Notes under the pieces: model-generated
Database searches by the model: none
Told to the model about the DNA's origin: nothing
Seen by the model: only the letters and a program-made list of their open reading frames with translations
Part shown: positions 37,922 to 48,038 of the stretch, piece after piece
Layout of the letters: each line of letters opens with the position of its first letter
Numbering within the stretch: position 1 is the stretch's first letter
NCBI RefSeq assembly: GCF_014522325.1
Contig: NZ_CP041983.1
Coordinates: forward strand, 248,001 to 312,000
Length of the DNA: 64,000 nt
Direction: 5' to 3'
Source of the DNA: Lactobacillus sp. PV012
Lineage (GTDB): Bacteria > Bacillota > Bacilli > Lactobacillales > Lactobacillaceae
Program-made: the position numbers and the translations under genes

Positions 37922-38572
37922 ATGGAAATTACTGTATGGTCAGATTATGCTTGTCCTTTTTGCTATATTGCAGAAGCAAGAATTGAGAATTTACTTAATG
38001 ACATGGGAGTAAGTGATCAAGTACATTTTGATCGTCATGCATTTCAATTATATCCAGATGCACCAAAAGATGTAACTGAAACTACTTTGGACCGTTTTGC
38101 AGCTAAATATGGATTAAGTAAGCAAGAAGCTGCTCAAAGAATTGAACAAATTTCTCAAATGGGACGTGCAGAAGGGTTAGACTTTAAATATTCTTCAACT
38201 TTGAATACAAATACAATGGATGCTCATCGACTTACTCAATGGGTAAAAGATAATTATGAAGGTGAAGTTGTAGATAAGTTATCTGAGCTCTTATTTAAAG
38301 CTTACTTTAGTGAAAATGTAAAATTAGCAGATCATGCTGTCTTACTTAAAGCAGCTCAAGAAGCTGGAGTTGATGTAGCTGCTGCAAAGAAATTACTTGA
38401 TTCAACTGACTATCATGATAAGGTCGTAGCAGATGAAATGTTTGTCCAACAAAATGGAGTACATGCAGTACCATTTTTTGTCATTGATGGCAAAGGCTAC
38501 ATGGGAGCTCAACCACGTGAGGTCTTTGAAAAGGCAATCAAGGAAGGCTTAGAAAAGGAAAAGACAAAATAA
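37922..38572 (+). CDS. DsbA-family thioredoxin-like oxidoreductase (FrnE type)
   Basis: 216 residues with the thioredoxin fold and helical insertion of the FrnE/2-hydroxychromene-carboxylate isomerase group. The N-terminus reads ITVWSDYACPFCYIAEARI, with redox motif CPFC at about 12-15. The cis-Pro loop reads GVHAVPFFVIDG near 178-189. There is no signal peptide, so it is cytoplasmic. AAAGGAG precedes the ATG. It leads a probable three-gene operon with an MBL hydrolase (one-base overlap) and a 45-residue cysteine protein. Its substrate is unknown. Confidence 0.9.
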   Translation: MEITVWSDYACPFCYIAEARIENLLNDMGVSDQVHFDRHAFQLYPDAPKDVTETTLDRFAAKYGLSKQEAAQRIEQISQMGRAEGLDFKYSSTLNTNTMDAHRLTQWVKDNYEGEVVDKLSELLFKAYFSENVKLADHAVLLKAAQEAGVDVAAAKKLLDSTDYHDKVVADEMFVQQNGVHAVPFFVIDGKGYMGAQPREVFEKAIKEGLEKEKTK

Positions 38573-39219
38573 TGCAGTTATTTATTCAACCGGTTGTAAA
38601 TATTTTTCAGACAGCTGCCTACTTTTTCATTGATGAAAAAACAAAACATGGCTTTTTAATTGATCCAGGTGCAGAAGGAGAAAAATTACTACAAAAAATT
38701 GCTGAAAAAGGTTGGAAGATTGATAAAGTACTCCTTACCCATGGACATTTTGATCATTCTTATCAGGCTGCTAAAGTGGCTGATACTTTGGGCGTAGAAT
38801 GCATTGTAAATGAAAATGCCCCCTATTTCATGAAAAATGATCAATTAAATTTGGCAGCTCGTTATGGACAACATGTAGTTTGGCCGAAAAAGGTAAAATT
38901 AGTTAAGGATCATACTTTGATAAAAAGTAATGATGGTTCTTTTGAATTAGAAGCAATTGCTACTCCAGGTCATACTCCAGATTCTCAAATTTTTTATTCA
39001 AAAAAATATGACTTTGCTCTAGTAGGGGATATGCTTTATAACGGTGACATCGGATTAACTGAATTCCCAGGAGGAGATCAGAGTCAAATTTTAGATTCAA
39101 TCTCGCAAAAGATTGCGACTCTCCCTGAGAAGACAGAACTCTTAAATGGTCATACAGCTCCGATGAATGTTGAAGGTGTAAAGGCCCTTTTAGCCCAGGA
39201 TTATGGAATTAGAAGATAG
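38572..39219 (+). CDS. Metallo-beta-lactamase fold hydrolase (glyoxalase II-like)
   Basis: 215 residues. Metal ligands are visible: LTHGHFDHS (near 55-63), TPGHTPDS (near 132-139), VGDML (near 153) and NGHTAP (near 196). The layout is that of the YcbL/GloB-like hydrolases, which cleave thioesters such as hydroxyacyl-glutathione or bacillithiol-type conjugates. Lactobacilli generally lack those thiols, so the substrate is open. The ATG overlaps the stop of the DsbA-like gene (TAATG), indicating coupled translation. A 45-codon gene follows 10 bases after its stop. Confidence 0.93.
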   Translation: MQLFIQPVVNIFQTAAYFFIDEKTKHGFLIDPGAEGEKLLQKIAEKGWKIDKVLLTHGHFDHSYQAAKVADTLGVECIVNENAPYFMKNDQLNLAARYGQHVVWPKKVKLVKDHTLIKSNDGSFELEAIATPGHTPDSQIFYSKKYDFALVGDMLYNGDIGLTEFPGGDQSQILDSISQKIATLPEKTELLNGHTAPMNVEGVKALLAQDYGIRR

Positions 39220-39229
39220 AGGTGAAAAA

Positions 39230-39367
39230 ATGAGTACAGAAAATAAGAATCTTAATAAAAATACTTTTGAAGATTTGAAAATTCAAGAAGGTATGGTTTG
39301 TGGCCCAGATGGTTGTAGTTTAGCCGACCATTTTGATTGGGCAAAGAAGGCAAAAGAAGCTAAGTAA
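39230..39367 (+). CDS. 45-residue cysteine-pair protein of unknown function
   Basis: A short frame with ATG at 39230, preceded by GAGGTG, and TAA at 39365. The protein is soluble and charged, with a central GMVCGPDGCSLADHFDWAKK segment, so two Cys are separated by four residues in a turn-like context (C24 and C29). A terminator follows its stop within a few bases, which supports it as the last gene of the DsbA-MBL operon. I do not recognise the family. It may be a metal- or redox-active peptide partner. Confidence 0.7.
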   Translation: MSTENKNLNKNTFEDLKIQEGMVCGPDGCSLADHFDWAKKAKEAK

Positions 39368-39397
39368 AGGAAGTTCGATGGAAGAACTTCCTTTTTT
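39367..39397 (+). terminator. Terminator of the DsbA-MBL operon
   Basis: AAGGAAGTTC pairs with GAACTTCCTT around a short loop, followed by a T-run. Confidence 0.88.
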
Positions 39398-39517
39398 ATT
39401 TTTAATTTATTAAAAATATTTTTTTAGATTATCATTTTAAATTAATATTTCTTTTGATAAAATATAAAATTGTAAACCTGTCATCCACACTAATATTACA
39501 TAGGTGGGAGAGATTTT

Positions 39518-41116
39518 ATGAATAAAAATAAGCTACATAAAATGAGTTTATTTTCAGCAGTAATGCTAGCTTTGAATTCTTTAATTGGTTCAGGCTGGCT
39601 TTTTGGAGCAGGCTCAGCCGCTAAGATTGCGGGACCTGCAGCCATTATTTCGTGGATATTGGGTGGAGCAGTAATTATTATTATTGCTTTGACCTATATT
39701 GAGTTGGGAGCAATGTTTCCTGAAAGTGGTGGAATGAGTAAATATGCTCAATACAGTCATGGTCCACTTTTAGGATTTATTGCAGCCTGGGCAAATTGGA
39801 TTTCCTTGATAACTTTAGTCCCCATGGAAGCCGTTGCGGCAGTTCAATACATGAGTTCATGGCCCTGGAGTTGGGCAAATTGGACAAAGAATTTTATGAA
39901 CAACGGTACAATTACGGTGACAGGTTTATGGGTTGTATTTCTGTTTATGTTTATTTTTACGTTAATTAATTTTTGGTCAGTAAAATTAATGACGAGATTT
40001 ACAAATTTGATTTCTATCTTTAAGGTATTATTACCAACTTTAACAATTTTAGTGTTGATCTTTAGTGGTTTTCATGCAGAAAACTTTGGCCATAGTGTTC
40101 ATACGTTTATGCCTTATGGAAGTCGCGCAATTTTTGAGGCCACTTCTGTTTCAGGGATTATTATGTCTTATGATGCCTTTCAAACTGTGATTAACGTTGG
40201 TGGAGAGTTAAAAAATCCAAGAAAAAATATTGTTCGTGGTGTATTGATTTCAATGCTGGTAACAGCAGCAATTTATATTTTGCTGCAAGTAACTTTTATT
40301 GGTGCAATTGACCCAAGTTTAGTTGCTAAAACTGGTTGGAAGGGAATTAATTTTACCTCTCCATTTGCAGATATTGCGATGCTTTTAGGAATTAATTGGT
40401 TAGTAATCTTACTTTATTTGGATGCTTTTGTATCACCATTTGGAACTGGGGTAGCATTTGTAGCTACAGCTTCACGTGCTATTGCTGCGATGACTCATAC
40501 AAAGCATTTACCTAAATGGTTAGGAAGATTAGATCGTCGGTACATGGTTCCTCGCTTTGCAATGGTAGTTGATTTTATTTTAGCGATGATTTTAGTAAGT
40601 GTTTTTAGAAATTGGAACTTACTTGCGACAGTTATTACTGCAGCAACTTTAATTGCCTATTTAACAGGACCAGTAACTGTGATCTCTTTGAGAAAATTAG
40701 CCCCAGATTTAGATCGGCCTTTTAAACCAAATTGGATGAAGTGGGTTGCCCCATTGGCATTTATTTTAGCCAGTTTAGCAATTTATTGGACAATGTGGCC
40801 AACAACTATTCAGGTTATTTTAGTAATTGCTTTAGGCTTACCAATCTATTTATATTATGAAGTTCGTTACCAACATTCTTCTTTGAAAAAGCAACTAAAA
40901 GGATTCTGGTGGCTATTAGGATATTTAGTATTTATTTCATTAATGTCTTACATGGGAAGTGTAGGTTTTGGTGGTCAAAACTGGATTAAGTATCCATGGG
41001 ACTTTGTAGTAATTATAATTGCTTCATATCTATTTTATCTTTGGGGAATTAAATCCCATTTAGAAAAGATTGAGCCAATTGCTATTGAAATAAATAAGAG
41101 GGTTAAAGATAAATAG
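39518..41116 (+). CDS. APC family amino acid permease
   Basis: A 532-residue membrane transporter with 12 or more helices. Helix 1 has the APC substrate-binding break, SLIGSGWLFGAGSAAKIAGPAAIISW (near 22-47), and the segment ELGAMFPESGGMSKYAQYSHG (near 68-88) is typical of the family. Its C-terminal region (about 470-510) has extra helices. GTGGGAGAG precedes the ATG. It is a single gene with its own promoter region. The substrate cannot be determined; amino acid/polyamine uptake is the family role. Confidence 0.88.
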   Translation: MNKNKLHKMSLFSAVMLALNSLIGSGWLFGAGSAAKIAGPAAIISWILGGAVIIIIALTYIELGAMFPESGGMSKYAQYSHGPLLGFIAAWANWISLITLVPMEAVAAVQYMSSWPWSWANWTKNFMNNGTITVTGLWVVFLFMFIFTLINFWSVKLMTRFTNLISIFKVLLPTLTILVLIFSGFHAENFGHSVHTFMPYGSRAIFEATSVSGIIMSYDAFQTVINVGGELKNPRKNIVRGVLISMLVTAAIYILLQVTFIGAIDPSLVAKTGWKGINFTSPFADIAMLLGINWLVILLYLDAFVSPFGTGVAFVATASRAIAAMTHTKHLPKWLGRLDRRYMVPRFAMVVDFILAMILVSVFRNWNLLATVITAATLIAYLTGPVTVISLRKLAPDLDRPFKPNWMKWVAPLAFILASLAIYWTMWPTTIQVILVIALGLPIYLYYEVRYQHSSLKKQLKGFWWLLGYLVFISLMSYMGSVGFGGQNWIKYPWDFVVIIIASYLFYLWGIKSHLEKIEPIAIEINKRVKDK

Positions 41117-41220
41117 TAATCTTCACGGACTTGAAGTATAGTGGTAAACATGCTACACTTATCTAGTCAAATTATAATCTATGATCTGAAAAGATGGTCA
41201 TGGCAAAGGAGTATTAAATT

Positions 41221-41472
41221 ATGAAACAAGGTATTCATCCAGACTACCAAGAAGTAGTATTTATGGATTCAGCAACTGGTGCTAAGTTTTTAGCAGGTTC
41301 AACTTTAAAGCCAACTGAAACTATTGAATTTGAAGGTAAGACTTACCCATTAGTACGTGTTGAAGTTTCTTCAGCTTCACACCCATTCTACACTGGTAAG
41401 CAAAAGTTTGCTCAAGCAGATGGACGTATCGAAAAATTCAACAAGAAATACGGTATGGCAAAGAAAAACTAA
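41221..41472 (+). CDS. rpmE2: 50S ribosomal protein L31 type B
   Basis: 83 residues beginning [20 protein letters not shown], with [14 protein letters not shown] in the second half, the type B signature. It lacks the four zinc-binding cysteines of the type A protein, so it is the zinc-independent form. In bacteria with both forms this one is made during zinc shortage, but no Zur-like site is obvious here. AAAGGAG precedes the ATG, and a terminator follows. Confidence 0.97.
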   Translation: MKQGIHPDYQEVVFMDSATGAKFLAGSTLKPTETIEFEGKTYPLVRVEVSSASHPFYTGKQKFAQADGRIEKFNKKYGMAKKN

Positions 41473-41488
41473 TATTTTCAATATTAGT

Positions 41489-41526
41489 AAAAGAGCGGTT
41501 CCTTTTGGAATCGCTCTTTCGTTTTT
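41489..41526 (+). terminator. rpmE2 terminator
   Basis: AAAGAGCGGTTCC pairs with GGAATCGCTCTTT (one G-T pair), with loop TTTT and a T-run after. Confidence 0.9.
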
Positions 41527-41640
41527 AATCACAACGTAACGTGGTATAATTCTAAAAGGTGCACATAGAGATTTTGCCAATTAAGTAAATGGTAAAGTAT
41601 AATTAAGCTATATGCAATTTTTAGTAGGAGTAATCGAATT

Positions 41641-43008
41641 ATGAAAATGCAACTAGCAGAAATAGCTAAGGCTTTAGATAGTGAATTAAATAATGGAGAA
41701 GAAACAGTTATTACATCCGTTGAATTCGATTCGCGAAAAGCAGCTGCTGATTCTTTATTTGTCCCTTTACAAGGAAGTAGAGATGGCCATGAGTTTATTG
41801 AAAGTGCAATTGAAAATGGTGCAGCAGCGACCTTGTGGAAAAAAGGCCACCCTGGAAAGCCAGAAAATTTTCCTGTAATTGAGGTTGAAGATCCATTAAA
41901 GGCATTACAAAAACTTGCAAAGTACTATCTTACTAAGGTAAATCCGACTGTTGTTGGGATTACAGGCTCAAATGGTAAAACTACTACGAAAGATATGGTT
42001 TCAGCAGTTTTATCAAAACGTTTCAATGTTCATAAGACGCAAGGAAACTTTAATAATGAAATTGGAGTACCAATTACAATTTTAGAAATGAAACCTTCTA
42101 CTGAAATTGTAGTATTGGAAATGGGGATGGATCGTCCAGGCCAACTCCATCACTTAAGTGAATTGGTCCGCCCTGATGTATGTGTAATTACAATGATTGG
42201 TGAAGCCCATATTGAATTCTTTGGTAGTCGTGATAAGATTGCCGATGCAAAAATGGAAATTACTGACTTTTTAAAAGAAGATGGAAAGTTCATCTACAAT
42301 GGGGATGAACCATTATTACGTCAGCGTGCAGAAAAGATTAAACAAGAGACGGGAACTTTTGGCTTTAATGATACAGATGATGTGTATGCCACAGAATTTG
42401 ATTCACAAATGCGAAAAGCAACTTTTTCAGTTAATAATACTAAGCAAAAATTTACTATTCCAATGATTGGGAAACACAATGTTTCTAATGCTTTAGCTGC
42501 CTTAAGTGTAGGAAGACATTTTGGAGAAACCGATGAAGAAATAGCAGCAGCCTTGGCTCATTTTACTCCTACTGCAAATCGAATGGAGTGGAAAACAGGT
42601 GACGTGGGTGAGGCAATTATGGATGATATCTATAATTCTAATCCGACCGCTGTTAATGCTGTAGTGAAGTCTTTTGGCCAGGTTAAAGTTGAAAATAATG
42701 GCCGAAGAATCGCAGTGCTTGGGGATATGCTAGAATTAGGAACTAAATCTCCACAGTTGCATGCTGAACTTGCCCCAATTTTTGATCCCAAGGTAATTAA
42801 TGAGCTTTACTTATATGGACCAGAAATGAAAAATCTCTACGATGCGTTATTAGAAAAATACGATCAAGATCATTTACATTATTATGCGCAAGATAAAATG
42901 AATAAATTAAATGCGGACTTAGAAGAAGATATTAAGGCTGATGATATTGTTTTATTAAAGGCTTCTCATGGAATGCATCTTGAAAAAGTTTTAGACAATC
43001 TCCTTTAG
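41641..43008 (+). CDS. murF: UDP-MurNAc-tripeptide-D-Ala-D-Ala ligase
   Basis: Adds D-Ala-D-Ala to UDP-MurNAc-tripeptide, the last cytoplasmic step of peptidoglycan precursor synthesis. It is 455 residues. The N-terminal domain shows FDSRKAAADSLFVPLQGSRDGHEFI. The central ATPase has the P-loop GITGSNGKTTTKDM near 105-118 and NEIGVPITIL near 140. The C-terminal ligase domain has DDIYNSNPTAV near 330. The cshA-acpS-alr genes follow, an order conserved in Firmicutes, with alr supplying D-Ala for the same pathway. Confidence 0.96.
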   Translation: MKMQLAEIAKALDSELNNGEETVITSVEFDSRKAAADSLFVPLQGSRDGHEFIESAIENGAAATLWKKGHPGKPENFPVIEVEDPLKALQKLAKYYLTKVNPTVVGITGSNGKTTTKDMVSAVLSKRFNVHKTQGNFNNEIGVPITILEMKPSTEIVVLEMGMDRPGQLHHLSELVRPDVCVITMIGEAHIEFFGSRDKIADAKMEITDFLKEDGKFIYNGDEPLLRQRAEKIKQETGTFGFNDTDDVYATEFDSQMRKATFSVNNTKQKFTIPMIGKHNVSNALAALSVGRHFGETDEEIAAALAHFTPTANRMEWKTGDVGEAIMDDIYNSNPTAVNAVVKSFGQVKVENNGRRIAVLGDMLELGTKSPQLHAELAPIFDPKVINELYLYGPEMKNLYDALLEKYDQDHLHYYAQDKMNKLNADLEEDIKADDIVLLKASHGMHLEKVLDNLL

Positions 43009-43024
43009 GAAAGGAAAAAATTAT

Positions 43025-44479
43025 TTGAAATTCGCAGATTTAAATTTAAAACCAGAAATCTTAAAAGCTATTAAAAGAGCTGGATTTGAGGAAGCTACCC
43101 CAATTCAAGAAAAAACAATTCCACTAGTTTTAGAAGGAAAAGATGTAATTGGGCAAGCTCAAACAGGAACTGGAAAAACAGCTGCTTTTGGATTACCAGT
43201 TCTTCAAAAAATTAACCCTAAAGAAAAAAGTGTTCAGGCTTTAATTATTGAACCTACACGTGAACTTGCAATTCAGACTCAAGAAGAATTATTCAGACTA
43301 GGTAAAGATGAAAAGGCAAAGGTTCAAGTAGTCTATGGCGGAGCTGACATTCGTCGTCAGATTCGTTCTTTAAAGCAAGCACCAGATATCTTAGTAGGGA
43401 CACCTGGTAGATTGTTGGATCATTTAAAACGTGGTACAGTCAATTTATCAGACGTAAAGACAATTGTTTTAGATGAAGCCGATGAAATGCTTGATATGGG
43501 TTTTATTCAAGATATTGAAAGTATTTTGAAGTATGCATCTAATGATCACCAAACGCTTTTATTTAGTGCAACAATGCCTAAGCCAATTATGCGAATTAGT
43601 GAAAAATTCATGAAAACTCCAGAAATTGTTCAAATTAAGGGAAAAGAATTAACAGCTAATTTAATTGATCAATATTTTGTTCGAGCAAAAGAGAATGAAA
43701 AATTTGATATTTTATGTCGTTTAATTGATGTGCAAAATCCTGAATTAGCAGTAGTTTTTGGAAGAACTAAAAGACGAGTAGATGAATTAACTAGAGGTTT
43801 GCAGGCACGTGGCTACAATGCAGCCGGAATTCACGGCGATCTTTCTCAAGGACGTCGAATGAATGTGCTTAAGCGATTTAAAAATGGCAAGCTTGATATT
43901 TTAGTGGCAACTGATGTGGCAGCTCGTGGATTAGATATTTCAGGTGTAAGTCACGTTTATAATTATGATATTCCGCAAGATCCTGATTCATATGTTCACC
44001 GAATTGGAAGAACGGGACGAGCAGGTAAAAATGGTATTTCAGTAACCTTTGTTACGCCAAATGAAATAGGTTATATGAGAACTATTGAACAATTGACCCG
44101 AAAGAAGATGATGCCTTTACGTCCACCATCAGATGAAGAGGCATTTAAGGGACAATTAAGTGCTGCTACTAAAAAGGTAGATGACCTTTTAAAAGGTAAT
44201 TTAGACAAATATACTAGTGGAGCAAATGAACTCTTAGAACAATATTCTGAAGTTGATCTAGCTGCTGCTTTACTTAAGACACTTTCTAAGGATGCTGAAA
44301 GTATCAAAGTTAAAATTACCCCTGAAAAGCCACTTCCATTTAAGGGTAAGCATGAGCGTAAGCGGGGTAATTTTAGACGTTCTAACAAGCGTAATAATCG
44401 TCACCGCACTAATAATCGAAATCATACAACTAAAAAGCCTAGCGGACACGATTTTGTGATTAAAAAGAAAAAAGACTAA
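43025..44479 (+). CDS. cshA: DEAD-box RNA helicase CshA
   Basis: Unwinds RNA in ribosome assembly, cold growth and mRNA decay. It is 484 residues from a TTG start, eight bases after AGGAAAGG. Motifs in order are the Q motif (ATPIQEKTI), AQTGTGKTAAFG (near 45-56), PTRELAIQ, TPGRLLDHL, VLDEADEML (near 148-156), SATMP, ARGLDIS and HRIGRTGRAG (near 322-331). A highly basic C-terminal tail (about 440-475, rich in Lys, Arg and Asn) binds RNA. It follows murF by 17 bases and is ended by a terminator. Confidence 0.96.
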   Translation: MKFADLNLKPEILKAIKRAGFEEATPIQEKTIPLVLEGKDVIGQAQTGTGKTAAFGLPVLQKINPKEKSVQALIIEPTRELAIQTQEELFRLGKDEKAKVQVVYGGADIRRQIRSLKQAPDILVGTPGRLLDHLKRGTVNLSDVKTIVLDEADEMLDMGFIQDIESILKYASNDHQTLLFSATMPKPIMRISEKFMKTPEIVQIKGKELTANLIDQYFVRAKENEKFDILCRLIDVQNPELAVVFGRTKRRVDELTRGLQARGYNAAGIHGDLSQGRRMNVLKRFKNGKLDILVATDVAARGLDISGVSHVYNYDIPQDPDSYVHRIGRTGRAGKNGISVTFVTPNEIGYMRTIEQLTRKKMMPLRPPSDEEAFKGQLSAATKKVDDLLKGNLDKYTSGANELLEQYSEVDLAAALLKTLSKDAESIKVKITPEKPLPFKGKHERKRGNFRRSNKRNNRHRTNNRNHTTKKPSGHDFVIKKKKD

Positions 44480-44519
44480 AAAAATCTCCTTCTATGATGT
44501 AAGTAGAAGGAGATTTTTT
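44479..44519 (+). terminator. cshA terminator
   Basis: AAAAAATCTCCTTCT pairs with AGAAGGAGATTTTTT around an 11-nt loop. Confidence 0.9.
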
Positions 44520-44534
44520 GGAAAGGGTAAGTAA

Positions 44535-44894
44535 TTGATTAAGGGAATTGGAATCGATATTTTAGATTTAGATCGAATAAAGAAAATTATTGCTAAGGGT
44601 GATCTATTTGCTAAAAAGGTTTTAACTGAAGCAGAGTTTTTACAATATAAAAAATTTTCTGGTCAGCGACAAGCCGAATATTTAGGAGGCAGATTTTCTT
44701 GTAAGGAATCTTTTACAAAGGCCTATGGAACAGGAATTGGAAAAGAAATAGGGTTTCAGGACTTAGAAATTTTACAAAAAGAGACTGGTCAACCAGTGAT
44801 GACGTGCAAAAAATTTAGTGGTAAGATATTTGTCAGTATTTCTCATGAAAAGAAATACGTAATCACAGAAGTTTTGTTGGAGGAAAACAATTAA
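44535..44894 (+). CDS. acpS: Holo-[acyl carrier protein] synthase
   Basis: Attaches the phosphopantetheine arm of CoA to acyl carrier protein. It is 119 residues from a TTG start with GGAAAGG upstream. Family motifs are [12 protein letters not shown] with the Mg-binding Asp (near 4-15), [20 protein letters not shown] with the catalytic Glu (near 54-73), and [11 protein letters not shown] (near 100-110). Its stop is one base before the alr start, so the two are coupled. Confidence 0.95.
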   Translation: MIKGIGIDILDLDRIKKIIAKGDLFAKKVLTEAEFLQYKKFSGQRQAEYLGGRFSCKESFTKAYGTGIGKEIGFQDLEILQKETGQPVMTCKKFSGKIFVSISHEKKYVITEVLLEENN

Positions 44895-44895
44895 G

Positions 44896-46020
44896 ATGAT
44901 TCCTACTATTCATCGTCCAGCACAAGTAAATGTAAATCTGGATGCTATTAAACAAAATGTAAAAAATGAAGTAAAACATTTGGCTCCTAAGCAACAACTT
45001 TGGGCAGTTGTCAAAGCAAATGCATATGGTCATGGTAGTGTTCCTGTTGCTTATGTAGCAGAACAAGCAGGAGCAACAGGATTTTGTGTAGCTACTTTAG
45101 ATGAGGGCCTACAATTAAGAGAAAAAGGCATAACTAAGCCAATTTTAGTTTTGGGAATTGTTGATCCAAAATATGTTTCAGTAGCTAGCGAAAATAATAT
45201 TTCTTTAGCAGCAGCTAGTTTAGAGTGGCTGAAGGAAGTTGGAGAAATTTTACAAATTAATCAGCAGATCTTGAAAATTCATTTAGCTATTGATTCAGGG
45301 ATGGGAAGAATTGGATTTTCAGAAAAAGAAGAGTTTCTGGCAGCCAATCAATATTTAGAAGGTAATAAAAATTTTGATATTGAAGGGATGTTCACTCACT
45401 TCTCTAAAGCGGATTCGGCAGATACAGAATATTTTGATTATCAAGTCAAGCGCTTTAAGGAAATGCAATCCTTACTTACCGTTACTCCAAAATATATTCA
45501 TGTGGCAAATACAGCAACAAGTATTTTTAATCGAAAAGTTAAAAGTGATATTGTAAGATTTGGAATTGGAATTTATGGCTTGAATCCTTCTTCTGCACCT
45601 AATACAAATGATTTGAAATCTGAAGTTACCTTAAAACCTGCACTTTCCTTTACTTCAGAACTTAGTTTTGTTAAACAAATTCACAAAGGTTATGGAGTGG
45701 GATACGGGGTCACTTTTAAGGCTAAAAAAGATGAGTGGATTGGAACAGTACCTGTAGGTTATGCAGATGGTTGGTTACGACAGATGCAGGGCTTCAAAAT
45801 TAAAGTAGGCGAAGAATATTGTGAAATTGTTGGTCGAATTTGTATGGATCAATTTATGGTATTACTTCCTCATGAGATGCCTGTAGGAACTAAGGTAGAA
45901 TTGATTTCATCTGATCCTCAAGCACCAAATAATATTAAGGCTGTGGCCGATTATGCAGGAACAATTCATTATGAAATTGCCTGTTTATTGAGTGATCGAT
46001 TACCTAGAAAATATAACTAA
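44896..46020 (+). CDS. alr: Alanine racemase
   Basis: Makes D-Ala for peptidoglycan and teichoic acids with a PLP cofactor. It is 374 residues. The PLP-binding Lys is in [12 protein letters not shown] (near 36-47). The barrel phosphate site reads [13 protein letters not shown] near 216. The second catalytic Tyr lies in [20 protein letters not shown] near 262, with VGYADGWLR after it. GGAGGA precedes the ATG. It ends the murF-cshA-acpS-alr cluster at a long palindromic terminator. Confidence 0.96.
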   Translation: MIPTIHRPAQVNVNLDAIKQNVKNEVKHLAPKQQLWAVVKANAYGHGSVPVAYVAEQAGATGFCVATLDEGLQLREKGITKPILVLGIVDPKYVSVASENNISLAAASLEWLKEVGEILQINQQILKIHLAIDSGMGRIGFSEKEEFLAANQYLEGNKNFDIEGMFTHFSKADSADTEYFDYQVKRFKEMQSLLTVTPKYIHVANTATSIFNRKVKSDIVRFGIGIYGLNPSSAPNTNDLKSEVTLKPALSFTSELSFVKQIHKGYGVGYGVTFKAKKDEWIGTVPVGYADGWLRQMQGFKIKVGEEYCEIVGRICMDQFMVLLPHEMPVGTKVELISSDPQAPNNIKAVADYAGTIHYEIACLLSDRLPRKYN

Positions 46021-46021
46021 T

Positions 46022-46061
46022 AAAATAAACTAGTTAGCAATATTGCTAACTAGTTTATTTT
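46022..46061. terminator. Bidirectional terminator, 40-bp perfect palindrome
   Basis: AAAATAAACTAGTTAGCAAT is followed directly by its exact reverse complement, with no spacer. It ends alr and the convergent CBS-ACT gene, whose last 12 bases lie inside it. Confidence 0.88.
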
Positions 46062-46733
46062 GTCTTCTAAAGAATCTTCGTCGTTTTTAATCGTTAACCC
46101 GGATTCTAAATCTTCGATTTCTGGTACTGGGTAACCCTTCTTTTCGAGTTTTTGCACAATATTTTTCATTGTAGTTTCTGAAACACCAGAAGGTAAGGTA
46201 AAAAGTGTGCGTCGAATTAATTCGCCATTTCTAACATCTAATGTTAAGCAGCCAGCAATTGTAGAATATTTGGAAATAATTTTAGACATTTTTGCTAAAT
46301 TTCCTCGGTTATTATCTGACAAAACTGTTAAAACATAAGAACCAGTTTTCATGTTCCAAGCATCTGACAACATATCAAGTAAGCGAGAGTGAGTTAGAAT
46401 CCCGTAGAAACGATTTTCTTGATCTAAAACGGCAATATAAGGTAAGTCACGAATATTAAAGAAGACACGATAAAAAGGTGAATCAACTTTGATAGTTTTG
46501 GTGGCATTCTTTAAAAGGTAAGTTACAGGTAGTGACATATCACCGCCTTGTGATTTGTGACGATAAATGTGCATTTTATAGATGTTCCCTCTAAAAATTT
46601 TTCCACTATCATCTAAAATAGGAACACAGCGAAATCCAGAATCTTCTAAAATTTCCAAAGCTTCTTGTAGGGTAGCTTTTTCATTTACTGTAGTTAAGTA
46701 TGCTCGTTTACGCACAAGTGATTTAATAAGCAT
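46050..46733 (-). CDS. CBS-pair and ACT domain protein (CbpA/AcuB-like)
   Basis: 227 residues. Two CBS motifs occupy about 5-135; the first includes KATLQEALEILEDSGFRCVPILDDSGK, with the second ending at FYGILTHSRLLDML. An ACT-like domain follows from about 147 (GSYVLTVLSDNNRGNLAKMSKIIS). CBS pairs bind adenine nucleotides, including cyclic di-AMP in some lactic acid bacteria (CbpA/CbpB), and ACT domains bind small ligands, so a regulatory sensor is likely. No DNA-binding or catalytic domain is visible. An AGGTAAGC-type site precedes the ATG. Confidence 0.87.
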   Translation of the reverse strand: MLIKSLVRKRAYLTTVNEKATLQEALEILEDSGFRCVPILDDSGKIFRGNIYKMHIYRHKSQGGDMSLPVTYLLKNATKTIKVDSPFYRVFFNIRDLPYIAVLDQENRFYGILTHSRLLDMLSDAWNMKTGSYVLTVLSDNNRGNLAKMSKIISKYSTIAGCLTLDVRNGELIRRTLFTLPSGVSETTMKNIVQKLEKKGYPVPEIEDLESGLTIKNDEDSLEDKIN

Positions 46734-46834
46734 CAGCTTACCTCCAAATAATTGATTTAATAACTTATAAATTATAACATATTTAGATTTTTTGATTATG
46801 GTGAAAGAAAAGATAGATTAGTTTTTAGGTAAAT

Positions 46835-46866
46835 AAAAAAACATTTGCCTAAGCAAATGTTTTTTA
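46835..46866 (-). terminator. ldh terminator
   Basis: AAAAAACATTTGC pairs with GCAAATGTTTTTT around loop CTAA, downstream of ldh on the minus strand. Confidence 0.9.
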
Positions 46867-46882
46867 GTAATTTGATAATCGA

Positions 46883-47875
<993 letters not shown>

Positions 47876-47903
47876 TTAATTAGTGATAGATTTAACAATA
47901 TAA

Positions 47904-47932
47904 ATTATATCATTCTAGAGCGAATATGCTAA
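47904..47932 (-). promoter_or_regulatory. ldh promoter
   Basis: On the minus strand TTAGCA, a 17-bp spacer and TATAAT with an upstream TG form an extended -10 promoter. Confidence 0.65.
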
Positions 47933-47999
47933 ATAATTTCTCAAAAAAGTTGAAAACCTTCTTAAAAAGTGGTGAATAAGAAGGAAAGAGAGAGAATAT

Positions 48000-48007
48000 G
48001 TTATAAT
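48000..48007 (+). promoter_or_regulatory. Extended -10 promoter of pth
   Basis: A consensus TATAAT with upstream TG lies about 30 bases before the pth start. No good -35 is seen. Confidence 0.5.
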
Positions 48008-48038
48008 TTTCACACTAAGAAAAAAGGATGGCGTAATT

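Noticed and set aside
41357..41539. 60-codon frame overlapping rpmE2
   Set aside because: Out-of-frame shadow of the L31 gene running into its terminator.
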